A stretch of 42,337 nt of DNA from Acidobacteriota bacterium (GCA_022340585.1 JAJDNS010000220.1:1-42337); one strand, 5' to 3'. Positions 31,025-39,987 are shown, numbered from the stretch's first letter. A program made the numbers and translations. Notes: a model not told the origin generated them from the letters alone.

Positions 31025-32003
31025 GGTGATTGGCACACCTCGCCTGACGGAGCAGGCGATGCTCGCACTCCCGTACCTGCCGCTTGAAGTCCGGATCTCG
31101 ATCCTCCAGCGCCTGGGCCGCCGACAGCAGTGAGGACGCGGATCGCGGCGAGATTCCCAGCGGCTCGGCCATCTCCGCTAATCGAGAGTCCGCCACCCGC
31201 CGCGCCAGCAACGTGAAGGCCTTTCTCGCTGGATGCGATGATCGCCGCCCCATGTCCGCCTCGGAAGCCCCGAAGGCGTACCGGATCTCGCGCCGTATGG
31301 CATCCCGAGTCGGCCGCGGCGCAAGTTGCCTCTGGGCGCGAGGGATTTCGAGATCGAGCAGCGCCCCGGCAGCCAACGCGGCCAGCGAGTCGACAAAGCG
31401 TTCGGTCCCGAGGCAGACTCGTCCCTCGAGGTCGTCCCAGGGCCGGTAGTCGGCGCCCCGGCCCTCCCCAACGAACTCCCGAAAGCGGCGGCGAGCCTCA
31501 CCACGGCCTCTCGCGAACTGGGCGAGCGTCCAATCCACGTCGAGCCAGTCCGCCGCTCTTCTGAGCCCAGCAGTCTCCGCGTAGCTGCCCCATCGATGTT
31601 GTTCTGGTGTCCCGACCATGCCCGCCCGAACAGGGTTGAGGGCGACGTACCGAACCAGCTCCAGCAGGTGGCTCTCCCGCTCGACGAGAATCCCCTTGTA
31701 GCGGCCCTGGAGCACATGACCGACCTGCCGATGACGGCGGTTGAAGGCCTGCGCATAGGAGCTGTTGAGCTGCCGCATTCCACGGGCGAGGTTTGCGTCC
31801 GGCGTCTCGACGAGCAGGTGGAAGTGATTGGTCATCAGAACCCACGCATGCAGCCGCCAACGCGCAACATGCACCACCTCCCCAAGCCTCACGACGAAGC
31901 GGTCGCGATCAACGTCGTCCCGAACGATGTCCTGCTGGGCGTTGCCCCGGCTGGTGACATGCCAGATCGCGCCGGGGTGCTCCAGCCTGAGAGGGCGAGC
32001 CAT
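31011..32003 (-). CDS. REP-associated-type tyrosine (Y1) transposase
   Basis: 330 aa. The N-terminal Y1_Tnp (HUH) domain opens ARPLRLEHPGAIWHVTSRGN, has the metal-binding HUH as TNHFHLLVETP (~60), and a Tyr in LNSSYAQAFNRRHRQVGHVLQGRYK as the probable nucleophile. The segment VRYVALNPVRAGMV is typical of RAYTs. The C-terminal ~100 residues (RKAFTLLARRVADSRLAEMAEPLGISPRSASSLL) look like the DnaA-C-type helix-turn-helix often found in longer family members. ATG 32003 is chosen because the RAYT consensus MARPLR begins there; the frame extends upstream to 32069 without conserved sequence. The gene appears intact, so the element may still move. Confidence 0.9.
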   Translation of the reverse strand: MARPLRLEHPGAIWHVTSRGNAQQDIVRDDVDRDRFVVRLGEVVHVARWRLHAWVLMTNHFHLLVETPDANLARGMRQLNSSYAQAFNRRHRQVGHVLQGRYKGILVERESHLLELVRYVALNPVRAGMVGTPEQHRWGSYAETAGLRRAADWLDVDWTLAQFARGRGEARRRFREFVGEGRGADYRPWDDLEGRVCLGTERFVDSLAALAAGALLDLEIPRAQRQLAPRPTRDAIRREIRYAFGASEADMGRRSSHPARKAFTLLARRVADSRLAEMAEPLGISPRSASSLLSAAQALEDRDPDFKRQVRECEHRLLRQARCANHQTEI

Positions 32004-32125
32004 GGGCGGGATCTTGACTCGACAGGGGCAGTCCTGGGCGCTGGCTTGTGACACTCTCTGATCTGTCACGTCGCCGCGGAAACCCGCCTTTGACTGGGCG
32101 CCTGAGCGCCTTCGCGCTTCTTCCT

Positions 32126-32143
32126 AAACGGAGATCTGACCCC
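32126..32143 (-). repeat. Right inverted end of the RAYT element
   Basis: The reverse complement reads GGGGTCAGATCTCCGTTT, differing from the left end at one base. It contains the -35-like CTGACC of the adjacent candidate promoter. Confidence 0.75.
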
Positions 32144-32164
32144 TCGTGAGCTCTGGGGTAACAT
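32136..32164 (+). promoter_or_regulatory. Candidate hybrid promoter made by the element's right end
   Basis: CTGACC (32136-32141, inside the inverted repeat) and TAACAT (32159-32164, outside the element) are 17 bp apart, matching 4 of 6 bases each to the -35 and -10 consensus. A transcript would start near 32171, just before the SDR gene's ribosome site. Confidence 0.4.
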
Positions 32165-32188
32165 GCGCCGCGACCGGAGGAGGTGGGC

Positions 32189-32986
32189 TTGGGCGAAAGG
32201 CCGGTGGCCGTGATCACGGGAGCCGCCAACGGGATTGGCCGCGCAACGGCTCTCGAGCTGGGCGGTGCCGGCTACTCGCTCGCCCTCTGCGACGTCGACG
32301 CCGAGGGGCTCGAGCAGGCCGCGGCGGCGGCCGGGGCGGAGGTCGCACGGGTCGTGGACGTGAGCCAGGTGGAGCACCTCGCGCTGCTCGCCGAGGCCTG
32401 CCGGGAGCAGTTCGGGCGCGTCGACGTCCTCGTCAACAACGCCGGGATCCTGCGCCTCGGCGCGTGGCAGGACGTCAGCGAGGTCGCCTGGCGTCAGCTC
32501 TTCGAGGTCAACCTGCTCGGCGTGACCCTCGCCACTGGAGCGTTTCGTCCGCTGCTCGTCTCATCGGGTGGCCACGTCGTGAACCTCGGCTCGGGCGCCT
32601 CGCTGCTCCCTTTCCCGGGGTACGCGGCCTATGGATCCCTCAAGGTCGGGGTGCTGTGGCTTTCGGAGTACCTGCGCGCGGAGCTGGGTCCCCTCGGCGT
32701 CGCGGTGTCGTGCGTCTGCCCGCTCCTCGTCCGCACCAGCATGGGCGACGCCGGGCAGGCCGGAGTGACCCGCCAGCCGGAGTGGCTGTTTCACCCGCCG
32801 GAGCGCGTCGCCCGACTGGTTCATCGCACCATCGGGAGCCGCCGCTTCCTGGTCTACGGCCACCCGCTCCTGCACGCCCTGCACCTGCTCTACCGCTGGA
32901 GCCCGGGCCTCACCCGCGCCCTGCTCGCGTCCACGACGCGACGCCAGCAGGAGACGCGGGCGGCGCCATCCGAGCGCCCCAGCTGA
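32189..32986 (+). CDS. Short-chain dehydrogenase/reductase (SDR)
   Basis: 265 aa, classical SDR. Cofactor motif TGAANGIG near residue 11, an acidic CDVDAEG after the second strand favouring NAD(H) over NADP(H), NNAG at ~82, a Ser in LGSGASLLPFPG, and the catalytic pair as YGSLK (YxxxK). The C-terminal ~50 residues (HPLLHALHLLYRWSPGLTRALLA) are hydrophobic and may associate with membrane, as in SDRs acting on lipids. The substrate is unknown. TTG 32189 is chosen because AGGAGG lies 5 nt upstream; GTG 32183 overlaps that site. It may depend on a promoter formed with the upstream transposon end. Confidence 0.85.
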   Translation: MGERPVAVITGAANGIGRATALELGGAGYSLALCDVDAEGLEQAAAAAGAEVARVVDVSQVEHLALLAEACREQFGRVDVLVNNAGILRLGAWQDVSEVAWRQLFEVNLLGVTLATGAFRPLLVSSGGHVVNLGSGASLLPFPGYAAYGSLKVGVLWLSEYLRAELGPLGVAVSCVCPLLVRTSMGDAGQAGVTRQPEWLFHPPERVARLVHRTIGSRRFLVYGHPLLHALHLLYRWSPGLTRALLASTTRRQQETRAAPSERPS

Positions 32987-33125
32987 GCACAGCTCTTCTC
33001 GACGGCTGATCCCCCCCAGGCGTCGCATCTTTGCCGATCCCTCTTGCCCGCCGTGCGAGAATGGACCCGCCTCACACAGCCGCACCGGGCCAGGTGGCTG
33101 AGCCCAAGATCCGAGGAGCGTCTCT

Positions 33126-33569
33126 GTGAGCGATCCGACACGGCTCGCAGGCCCCGCGCGCCCCGATCTCCTCGAGGGGTGGCGGATCATGGTGGTCGAC
33201 GACCAGGAGGACTTCCGCTGGTACCTCCTCGCGGTCCTGGCCGATGCCGGCGCACAGATCTCCGAGGCGAGCGACGGTCGCGAAGCCCTGGACGCCGCCC
33301 GCCGCTTCAAGCCCGATCTCATCACCCTCGACCTGTCGATGCCCGGACACGACGGCATCGCCACGTTTCGCGACCTGCGATCGAGCCCGGAGACCGAGGC
33401 CATCCCCGTCTGCATCGTCACCGGCCGCCCGGAGATGCGCGCCCTCATCTACGACCGACCCGCGCGACCGCCCGAGGGGTACATGGACAAGCCCATCGAT
33501 CCGAAGCGCCTGGTCGACACGATCCGGCGCATCCTGGACCTGAGGAGACGAAGGAGTCGGGGCCGCTGA
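33126..33569 (+). CDS. Single-domain response regulator
   Basis: 147 aa: a 20-residue lead and a receiver domain with MVVDDQEDFRWYLL, phosphoacceptor Asp in ITLDLSMPGHDG, Thr in IVTGRPEM and Lys in YMDKPIDPKRL. It shares the PPEG-x(3)-KPI ending with the regulator at 30440, so the two are probably related, but this one lacks the extended loop. No kinase is adjacent. GTG 33126 follows GAGGAG. It may be a stray partner for the redox-operon kinase or for a kinase elsewhere. Confidence 0.88.
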   Translation: MSDPTRLAGPARPDLLEGWRIMVVDDQEDFRWYLLAVLADAGAQISEASDGREALDAARRFKPDLITLDLSMPGHDGIATFRDLRSSPETEAIPVCIVTGRPEMRALIYDRPARPPEGYMDKPIDPKRLVDTIRRILDLRRRRSRGR

Positions 33570-33675
33570 GGGCTAGACCCGCCTCAGGCCATGGCGGCGA
33601 TGGGTGCGTCAGGGACAGCAGCGTCCAAGCCCGAGGGGGTGGAACGCGGCGGCTGCGTTCAGGAGGGCGTGTCGC

Positions 33676-34872
33676 TCACTGAGAGCCGCCGACGAACTCT
33701 CGCCTCAGCACCTCCCAGAGCGGGTTGTCGCGCCGGTCGATGAGGCTCTCGTGGTCAGCCCCCTTCTCTCGCTCCTGCCAGTACTTCCAGCCCAGCTTCT
33801 CGGTGCCGAGCTCGTAGTCGAGTCCGTCCCAGTCCGGGGCCCGGAAGGAGTAGAACGCCCAGTGCCATCCCTGACCGTTGAGCTGGGCCACCAGCTGCGC
33901 GAGGTACTCCCGGGCTCCGGGGACGCGCCGATCGCAGCCGAACTCCGCGGCCACGATGCGGGACGCCGGTACCTCGAGCCGACGGGCCCACTCGGCGACC
34001 GGCCGCAGGCGCCGCCCGAAGTCGTCGGGCGTCCAGGCCACGGTGCCTTCGGAGTCCTCCCCGGGCATCCTCTCCGGGAAGGCGTAACGCCCCTTGTTGA
34101 CGCGGAAGGTCGTGAAGCTCCAGGGGTCGTAGAAGTGGAACGAGTACAGGACGGCCGGGTCGTCCACGAGCTCGAGATGGGACAGCCCCTCGGGTGACGC
34201 GTGGAACCACCCGTCGAGCATGATCGGGGTCTCGGCGTCGACTGAACGGATGGCCCTCACGACCCGATCGTTGAACCGGTTCAGGTCGGCCGGGCCGCCC
34301 TCGTTGTCCCTCAACCACGCGGCAAACCCCTCGCCGCCCCCCTCGAAGCCATGCTCCCGCGCCGGGTGCGGCTCGTTGAGAGGGTTGTATCCCACGACCG
34401 CCGGGTGGGCCCTCAGATGGCCGGCCAGCTCCTGCCAGAAGGCCGCGGCCTGCTCCTGGTAGTGGTCGTCGTTCCAGAGCCGGTAGTCGAACTCGTAGCC
34501 GTTGTGCTGGCGGTTGCGGGCCCCCGGCAGGCTGAACATGGTGACCACGACCTTCACCCCGTGTCCCTCGGCGATGTCGAGGACGTCGACGAGCCGACGC
34601 AGGTCGGCGGCAGGGATCCCCTCGAACCGGTCGGCGCTCCCCAGCAGGAAGTCCCGTCCCTCGCCCTTCCAGTTGGCCGGCGAAAGACGGACGTACTCGA
34701 TGCCGACCTCGGAGGCGGCCCGGAACCAGGCGTCCGCGTCGCTCCCGCCGCCGCCGTTGGTGCCCTTGCGCTGCTGGTCCCAGAACGCGAGCTTCTCGTT
34801 GGCGACGGGCTCGGGGATGGCCGCTCCCACCAACGGAGCGGCGAGCAGGAGGGCCAGGAGTGGCCTGGTCAC
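33676..34872 (-). CDS. Secreted glycoside hydrolase family 5 (cellulase-like)
   Basis: 398 aa. A signal peptide (RPLLALLLAAPLVGAA, cleavage near residue 17) is followed by a TIM-barrel glycosidase: YVRLSPANW on an early strand, VVVTMFSLPG, the acid/base Glu in VGYNPLNEPHP, HFYDPWSFT and the nucleophile-type Glu in VAAEFGCDRR. These match clan GH-A, family 5. Loss of the N-terminal part is not evident. GTG 34872 overlaps the stop of a small membrane-protein gene (GTGA), with GGGGGTGA upstream. It likely cleaves beta-glucan or a related polysaccharide outside the inner membrane. The exact specificity cannot be read. Confidence 0.85.
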   Translation of the reverse strand: MTRPLLALLLAAPLVGAAIPEPVANEKLAFWDQQRKGTNGGGGSDADAWFRAASEVGIEYVRLSPANWKGEGRDFLLGSADRFEGIPAADLRRLVDVLDIAEGHGVKVVVTMFSLPGARNRQHNGYEFDYRLWNDDHYQEQAAAFWQELAGHLRAHPAVVGYNPLNEPHPAREHGFEGGGEGFAAWLRDNEGGPADLNRFNDRVVRAIRSVDAETPIMLDGWFHASPEGLSHLELVDDPAVLYSFHFYDPWSFTTFRVNKGRYAFPERMPGEDSEGTVAWTPDDFGRRLRPVAEWARRLEVPASRIVAAEFGCDRRVPGAREYLAQLVAQLNGQGWHWAFYSFRAPDWDGLDYELGTEKLGWKYWQEREKGADHESLIDRRDNPLWEVLRREFVGGSQ

Positions 34873-35048
34873 GTCACCCCCGGGCCCTGAGCCCCGACTC
34901 CGTACAGCCGGTCGACCCACTGGCGGAACCAGGGCGGGCGGGCGAGGAGAACCCAGGCGGCCAGGAGGCCGGTCACCGGGATCACGAAGACCGCCACGTC
35001 CAGGACGACGATCACGGCGGCGAGGGCCACGCGCTCGGTGATGGTCAT
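34869..35048 (-). CDS. Small one- to two-helix membrane protein coupled to the GH5 gene
   Basis: A 59-aa protein with a hydrophobic stretch at ~7-33 (VALAAVIVVLDVAVFVIPVT and on) and an amphipathic tail PPWFRQWVDRLYG. Its TGA overlaps the GTG of the glycosidase gene by 4 bp (GTGA), as translationally coupled genes do, and codon use is normal. The start ATG 35048 has no strong ribosome site; the frame is open to 35261, so the true start could be earlier. No known family. Confidence 0.55.
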   Translation of the reverse strand: MTITERVALAAVIVVLDVAVFVIPVTGLLAAWVLLARPPWFRQWVDRLYGVGAQGPGVT

Positions 35049-35181
35049 GATGGCCGGGAGACTACCGGCGCTCGCCCGAGTGGTCAATGGGGACTCCCGT
35101 GAGAGCGGTACCCTGCGGGGATCGAGCCCCCCGGCAATGTCCAGACTCCTGGACACTCCCCGGCGCCTCGAAGGATGGCAC

Positions 35182-35211
35182 CGAACATCTCCGGTCTCCG
35201 TGCCGTATATT
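35182..35211 (+). promoter_or_regulatory. Candidate promoter of the M13 peptidase gene
   Basis: TATATT (35206-35211) is a good -10 box. CGAACA 18 bp upstream matches the last three bases of TTGACA. The transcript would have a leader of about 40 nt. Confidence 0.35.
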
Positions 35212-35260
35212 TCAGGGGCCGTGCGCGTGGCCCCGGCCCCGGCACCTTCCGAGGAGACCA

Positions 35261-37303
35261 ATGAACCGATTCCCTTCGTTCCGCCCGCTCGCCGGACTGA
35301 TCGTGCTCACCCTCGTGGCCGCACCGGCCCTCGCCGCCGACGCCCCGCCCGAGGCGATTCGGGGCTTCGACCCGACATTGCTGGACCGGACCGTCGCCCC
35401 GTGCGACGACTTCTACCAGTTCGCCTGCGGAAGCTGGATCGCCCACAACCCGATCCCTGCCGACCGGTCGACCTGGAGCCGTTTCGAGCAGCTTCGAGAG
35501 CACAACCTGGCCACCCTCCGGACCCTCCTCGAAGAGGCGGCCGAGCCGAGCCCCGATCGCGGTCGGGCGTCACGCCTGGCCGGCGACCTGTTCGCGGCGT
35601 GCATGGACGAGGCCGCGGCGGAGCAGAAAGGAGCCGAGCCCATCCGGGCCGACCTCGACCGGATCGCCGCCATGGAGAGCAAGAGCGAGCTCCCCACCGT
35701 CCTCGCCCGGCTCCACCGGCAACAGGTCGCCAGCTTCTTCCGCTTCGGGTCGGACAAGGACTTCCAGGACACGAGCCGGATGGTCGCCGACGTCGACCAG
35801 AGCGGCCTGGGTCTCCCCGACCGGGACTACTACTTCAAGCCCGACGAGAAGTCGCAGCAGCTCCGTGACGCCTATCTCACCCACGTCGCGAAGACCTTCG
35901 AGCTGCTCGGGGATTCGCCGGACGCGGCCGCGGGGAAGGCGGAAACGGTCATGGCTCTCGAGACCGCGCTCGCCGAGGCGTCGCTCGAACGGGCGGCGCG
36001 GCGTGAACCCAAGAACATCTTCCACAAGATGAAGGCGGCCGAGCTGCAGGCGCTCTCCCCGGCCTTCGACTGGAAGACCTACCTGGAGGGGACCGGAGCT
36101 CCCTCCTTCGAGGAGCTCAACGTGGCCGTCCCCGACTTCGTGCAGGCCACCGGCACGGTGATCGAGGGACACTCCCTGGACGATCTCAAGACGTACCTGA
36201 GCTGGCATGTGGTCCGCGACGCGTCTCCGCTCCTCTCGACGCCGTTCGTGGAGGAGGACTTCGACTTCTACGGGAAGACCCTGCGGGGAACGAAGGAGCA
36301 GCGTCCTCGGTGGAAGCGGTGCTCGACCTACGTCGATTCCGCGGTGGGCGACGCCATCGGCCAGCTCTTCGTCCAGGCGACGTTCGGCGCCGAAGGCAAG
36401 GAGCGGATGCTCACCATGGTCCACGGACTCGAGAAGGCCCTGGGACGGGACATCGACGACCTCGACTGGATGACCGCCACCACCAAGAAGGAGGCCCGCC
36501 GCAAGCTCGACGCCATCAACAACAAGATCGGGTACCCGGACGAGTGGAAGGACTACTCGGGCATCACCATCTCGCGAGACGACTTCGTGGGCAGCATGGC
36601 CAGCGCCGCGGCCTGGGACTTCGCCGACACCGTTGGCAAGATCGGGCAGCCCACGGACCCCGACGAGTGGCCTTTCACCGCGCCCACCGTCAACGCCGGC
36701 TACAGCCCCCTGACCAACGAGGTCGTCTTCCCCGCCGGGATCCTGCAGCCACCCTTCTTCGACCGGGAGATGGACGACGCCGTCAACTACGGGGCCATCG
36801 GGAGCGCCATCGGCCACGAGCTCACCCACGGCTTCGACGACTCGGGCCGCCAGTTCGGGGCCACGGGCGAGGTCGAGGACTGGTGGACCGACGAGGACGC
36901 CCGGGCCTTCGAGAAGCGCGCGGCGTGCTTCGAGGAGCAGTACTCGGGCTACACCGCGGTGGCCGACGTGAAGCTCAACGGCAAGCTGACGCTGGGCGAG
37001 AACGTGGCCGACAACGGCGGCCTCCGGGTCGCCCTGATGGCCCTCGAGGACGCGATCTCGGGCAAGGGGGCGAAGGAGATCGACGGCTTCACCCCGCAGC
37101 AGCGCTTCTTCCTGGCCAACGCCCAGGTCTGGTGCCGCAACCAGACGGAGGAGTACTCCCGCATGCTCGCCACCGTGGACCCGCACTCGCCGGGACCCTG
37201 GCGGGTCAACGGTGTCGTGGTGAACATGCCGGAGTTCGCCGAGGCGTTCTCCTGTCCGGCCAACGCCCCGATGGTCGGAGCGGCCCCCTGCCGGGTCTGG
37301 TAG
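35261..37303 (+). CDS. M13 (neprilysin/PepO-type) zinc metallopeptidase, exported
   Basis: 680 aa, the usual length for the family. A signal peptide (LAGLIVLTLVAAPALAAD, cleavage about residue 25) precedes the M13 N-terminal domain (CDDFYQFACGSWIAHNPIPADRSTW). The catalytic zinc site HELTH is at residues 519-523 (GHELTHGFDDSGRQF), and the third ligand is in GENVADNGGLRVA, both matching consensus. The substrate-binding NAGYSPLTNEVVFPAGILQPP and the C-terminal CRVW are also conserved. It cleaves small peptides in the periplasm or at the cell surface. ATG 35261 follows GAGGAG. It converges on the next gene with 3 bp between stops. Confidence 0.94.
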   Translation: MNRFPSFRPLAGLIVLTLVAAPALAADAPPEAIRGFDPTLLDRTVAPCDDFYQFACGSWIAHNPIPADRSTWSRFEQLREHNLATLRTLLEEAAEPSPDRGRASRLAGDLFAACMDEAAAEQKGAEPIRADLDRIAAMESKSELPTVLARLHRQQVASFFRFGSDKDFQDTSRMVADVDQSGLGLPDRDYYFKPDEKSQQLRDAYLTHVAKTFELLGDSPDAAAGKAETVMALETALAEASLERAARREPKNIFHKMKAAELQALSPAFDWKTYLEGTGAPSFEELNVAVPDFVQATGTVIEGHSLDDLKTYLSWHVVRDASPLLSTPFVEEDFDFYGKTLRGTKEQRPRWKRCSTYVDSAVGDAIGQLFVQATFGAEGKERMLTMVHGLEKALGRDIDDLDWMTATTKKEARRKLDAINNKIGYPDEWKDYSGITISRDDFVGSMASAAAWDFADTVGKIGQPTDPDEWPFTAPTVNAGYSPLTNEVVFPAGILQPPFFDREMDDAVNYGAIGSAIGHELTHGFDDSGRQFGATGEVEDWWTDEDARAFEKRAACFEEQYSGYTAVADVKLNGKLTLGENVADNGGLRVALMALEDAISGKGAKEIDGFTPQQRFFLANAQVWCRNQTEEYSRMLATVDPHSPGPWRVNGVVVNMPEFAEAFSCPANAPMVGAAPCRVW

Positions 37304-37306
37304 GGG

Positions 37307-37984
37307 TCACGGAGTCGCTTCCACCGTGTAGGTCCGGCACTGCCTCGGGTGGAGCGCCATGCCCTCGGGGGTGACGTCGGTGACGCAGATCTGGGGCGAC
37401 CAGGTCCCCACCGCGTAGTCCCAGCGCTCGCGGCATGAGGCGCCGGTCCGCCCCTGGACGTCCAGCTTGCCGTCCCCGTTGAGGTCCATGGTGAAGTTGA
37501 GCGGGTCGCCCTCGGGGTCGGCGGTCGGGCACATGTTGAAGTTCACGTTGAAGGGCGCGGGGCCGCGGATCCTGCCGTTCCGGGCGGCGGGGTTGGTCTT
37601 GAAGGTGACGAGGGGCGGCAGGTTGACCTCGACCACCGGCTCCTCGGGGCTCACCTCGACGGTGGTCGCGCACCGGGCCCCCTGGGAGGCGGTGCGGACG
37701 TTGAAGGACACCGTGTAGAGACCGGCCTGGGCGTAGGTGTGGTTCGCGTCCGGGTCGTTGCCATCGGTGCCGTCGCCGTAGCTCACGGCCACCGAGACCG
37801 TGCCCTGCGCCCCGGCCACCCCCAGGGCGAACGCCACCTCGAGGGGCGCCGGACCCTCCGCCGGCGTCGCGGTGCAGGTGGCGCTCAGCTCGGTGGCGGT
37901 GATCGTGTTTCCCTCGTCGCAGCCCGGACCCGCCGCCGCCATCAACCCGGCCACGGCCCCGGCGACCATGCATCGCCGTCTCAT
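37307..37984 (-). CDS. Probable PKD-domain surface lipoprotein
   Basis: 225 aa. A short hydrophobic leader ends at GPGC (residue ~22), a probable though atypical lipoprotein site. Two PKD-like repeats follow: ~40-115 (APLEVAFALG, SYGDGTDGNDPDANHTYAQAG, the GDG...HTY core being PKD-typical) and ~125-220 (LPPLVTFKTNPAA, APFNVNFNMC). The second contains DLNGDGKLDV, an EF-hand/dockerin-like calcium loop. Six or more cysteines in the mature part suggest disulfides. Likely an envelope-exposed binding or structural protein. ATG 37984 has GGGGAG upstream. No enzyme motif is visible. Confidence 0.7.
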   Translation of the reverse strand: MRRRCMVAGAVAGLMAAAGPGCDEGNTITATELSATCTATPAEGPAPLEVAFALGVAGAQGTVSVAVSYGDGTDGNDPDANHTYAQAGLYTVSFNVRTASQGARCATTVEVSPEEPVVEVNLPPLVTFKTNPAARNGRIRGPAPFNVNFNMCPTADPEGDPLNFTMDLNGDGKLDVQGRTGASCRERWDYAVGTWSPQICVTDVTPEGMALHPRQCRTYTVEATP

Positions 37985-38014
37985 CGCTCGTCTCCCCGCC
38001 TTCGATGATACGCC

Positions 38015-38043
38015 TTGACCACCGCCGGGGGGCCAGCTATCGT
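38015..38043 (+). promoter_or_regulatory. Sigma-70 promoter of the Gfo/Idh-HAD-GH65 operon
   Basis: TTGACC (38015-38020) and TATCGT (38038-38043) are exactly 17 bp apart. Transcription from about 38050 would precede the ribosome site GGAGAGG and ATG 38073. Confidence 0.6.
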
Positions 38044-38072
38044 CCCGGGAAACTGACAGGAGAGGTCACGCC

Positions 38073-39206
38073 ATGCCCGAAGCCAACGTCGCGCTGATCG
38101 GTTACGCCTTCATGGGACGGGCGCACAGCAACGCCTGGCGCCAGGTGTCCCGCTTCTTCTCGCCGAAGCTCACCCCGCGAATGAAGGTCGTCTGCGGGCG
38201 CAACCGGAGCGCGGTCCGCAAGGCCTCGCGGACCCTGGGCTGGGAGGAGTACGCCACCGACTGGCGGGAGGTGGTTGCGCGCGACGACATCGACATCGTC
38301 GACGTGTCCACCCCCGGTGACACCCACGCGGAGATCGCCATCGCCGCGGCGAAGGCGGGAAAGGCCGTTCTCTGCGAGAAGCCCCTCGCCAACGACGTGC
38401 GCGAGGCGAAGCAGATGCTCGCCGCGGTGAAGAAGGCGGGCGTCGTCCACATGCTCTGCCACAACTACCGGCGCGCCCCCGCGGTCATGCTCGCCCGCGA
38501 GCTCGTGGCCTCGGGCAAGCTCGGAAAGATCTACCACTACCGCGGGACCTACCTGCAGGACTGGCCGGTCGACCCCAGCGTGCCCCTCATCTGGCGCTTC
38601 GACAAGAAGGTGGCCGGCTCGGGGTCCCTGGGTGACATCCTCTCCCACTCCCTCGACCTGGGCCGCTTCGTGCTCGGAAGCGAGGTGGTGGAGGTGGCGG
38701 GCCTCATGGACACCTTCGTCAAGCAGCGCCCCCGCCTCGACAACCCCCGGAAGAAGGGGCGCGTGACCGTCGACGACGCCTCCCTCTCCCTCGCCCGGTT
38801 CGCCAACGGGGCCCTCGCCTCCATCGAGGGCACGCGGTTCGCCCCCGGGCGCAAGAACTACCTGCGCTTCGAGGTCAACGGCAGCCGGGGGACGATCGTC
38901 TTCAACTTCGAGCGCATGAACGAGCTCGAGTACTACTCGCTGGACGACGAGACCAAGGTCCAGGGATTCCGCCAGATCCTGGCCACCGACCCCTCCCACG
39001 AGTACTTCGACAAGTGGTGGCCGGGGGGGCACATCATCGGGTACGAGCACACCTTCATCCACACCGTCTACGACTTCCTCAACGCAGTCGCCGCCGGCCG
39101 GCAGGTGAAGCCTGATTTCGAAGACGGGGTGCGGAACCAGCTCGTCCTCGATGCCATCGAGAAGGCCGCGCAGAACAAGCGCTGGGTGACGGTCAAGCCC
39201 CTCTAG
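38073..39206 (+). CDS. Gfo/Idh/MocA-family oxidoreductase
   Basis: A 377-aa cytosolic NAD(P)-dependent dehydrogenase. The Rossmann domain starts [18 protein letters not shown] (GxxxxGxxH variant). [13 protein letters not shown] and CEKPLAND (EKP catalytic Lys) follow, and the C-terminal alpha/beta domain carries [10 protein letters not shown] and [19 protein letters not shown] with the Asp/His pair. It is the lead gene of a three-gene sugar operon, separated from the HAD gene by 7 bp. It probably oxidises or epimerises a sugar or inositol related to the disaccharide used downstream. The substrate is not determinable from sequence. Confidence 0.88.
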   Translation: MPEANVALIGYAFMGRAHSNAWRQVSRFFSPKLTPRMKVVCGRNRSAVRKASRTLGWEEYATDWREVVARDDIDIVDVSTPGDTHAEIAIAAAKAGKAVLCEKPLANDVREAKQMLAAVKKAGVVHMLCHNYRRAPAVMLARELVASGKLGKIYHYRGTYLQDWPVDPSVPLIWRFDKKVAGSGSLGDILSHSLDLGRFVLGSEVVEVAGLMDTFVKQRPRLDNPRKKGRVTVDDASLSLARFANGALASIEGTRFAPGRKNYLRFEVNGSRGTIVFNFERMNELEYYSLDDETKVQGFRQILATDPSHEYFDKWWPGGHIIGYEHTFIHTVYDFLNAVAAGRQVKPDFEDGVRNQLVLDAIEKAAQNKRWVTVKPL

Positions 39207-39213
39207 TCCACCG

Positions 39214-39987
39214 ATGCACCTCGAGGCCGTGATCTTCGACATGGACGGAGTCGTCACCCGCACCGCGGGCCTCCACGTCCGGGCCTGGACGCGGCTCTTC
39301 GACGAGTACCTCGGGGCCCGACGCGACCGGGGGGAGATCCACCGCCCGTTCGACCCGGTCAAGGACTACCTCGCCTGGGTGGACGGCAAGCCGCGCTACG
39401 ACGGGGTGCAGAGCTTCCTCGAGTCACGGGGCATCGACATGCCGTTCGGACGGCGCGAGGACGGGAACGACGCGGAGACGACCTGCGGCCTCGGGAACCG
39501 CAAGGACGAGTACTTCGAGGAGATGCTGAACGCGGAAGGGGTGCGGGTCTACGAGTCCACGCTGGAGCGCATCGCCCAGCTTCGGGCCCTCGGGGTGCGC
39601 ACCGCCCTCGGGACCTCCAGCCGGCACGGCGGCCGGATCATGCGCATGGCCGGGATCACCGACCAGTTCGACGTCATCGCCGACGGCAACACGATTCGCG
39701 AGCGGTCCCTCAAGGGCAAGCCGAGCCCGGACCTCTTCCTCGAGGCCGCCCGCGAGCTGGGGATTCCCCCCGCCCGCATCGCCGTGGTCGAGGACGCGGT
39801 CGCGGGAGTCGAGGCCGGGAGACGGGGAGGGTTCGCTCGCGTGGTCGGCGTCAACCGTGGCGACAACCAACAGGCCCTCCAGCAGGCCGGCGCCGACGTG
39901 GTGGTCGATGACCTGGCCGAGCTGAGCGCCGCGGACCTGCTCACACCGCATCCGAGACAGGCCACGGGGGGAGAAGCCAATGAGTGA
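39214..39987 (+). CDS. Beta-phosphoglucomutase-like HAD hydrolase
   Basis: 257 aa. HAD motif I is FDMDGVVT with the two catalytic Asp at 9 and 11, followed by TAGLHVRAW and a helical cap with KPRYDGVQSFLESRGI, a stretch typical of beta-PGM relatives next to GH65 genes. Motif II is LGTSSR, motif III is KGKPSPDLF, and motif IV is VVEDAVAGVEAG. The expected reaction is beta-glucose 1-phosphate to glucose 6-phosphate. Its last 8 bases overlap the GH65 start, consistent with direct use of that enzyme's product. ATG 39214. Confidence 0.88.
   Translation: MHLEAVIFDMDGVVTRTAGLHVRAWTRLFDEYLGARRDRGEIHRPFDPVKDYLAWVDGKPRYDGVQSFLESRGIDMPFGRREDGNDAETTCGLGNRKDEYFEEMLNAEGVRVYESTLERIAQLRALGVRTALGTSSRHGGRIMRMAGITDQFDVIADGNTIRERSLKGKPSPDLFLEAARELGIPPARIAVVEDAVAGVEAGRRGGFARVVGVNRGDNQQALQQAGADVVVDDLAELSAADLLTPHPRQATGGEANE

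Larger units (their letters stand above)
31007..32143. mobile_element. RAYT/IS200-like element with inverted ends (1137 bp)
   Basis: The boundaries are set by GGGGTCAGATCTCAGTTT (31007-31024) and its inverted copy at 32126-32143, which match at 17 of 18 positions. The single gene inside is a Y1-type transposase. No target-site duplication is evident, consistent with single-strand HUH transposition. Classic IS200/IS605 elements have subterminal hairpins rather than such ends, so this is closer to RAYT-type units. Confidence 0.75.
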
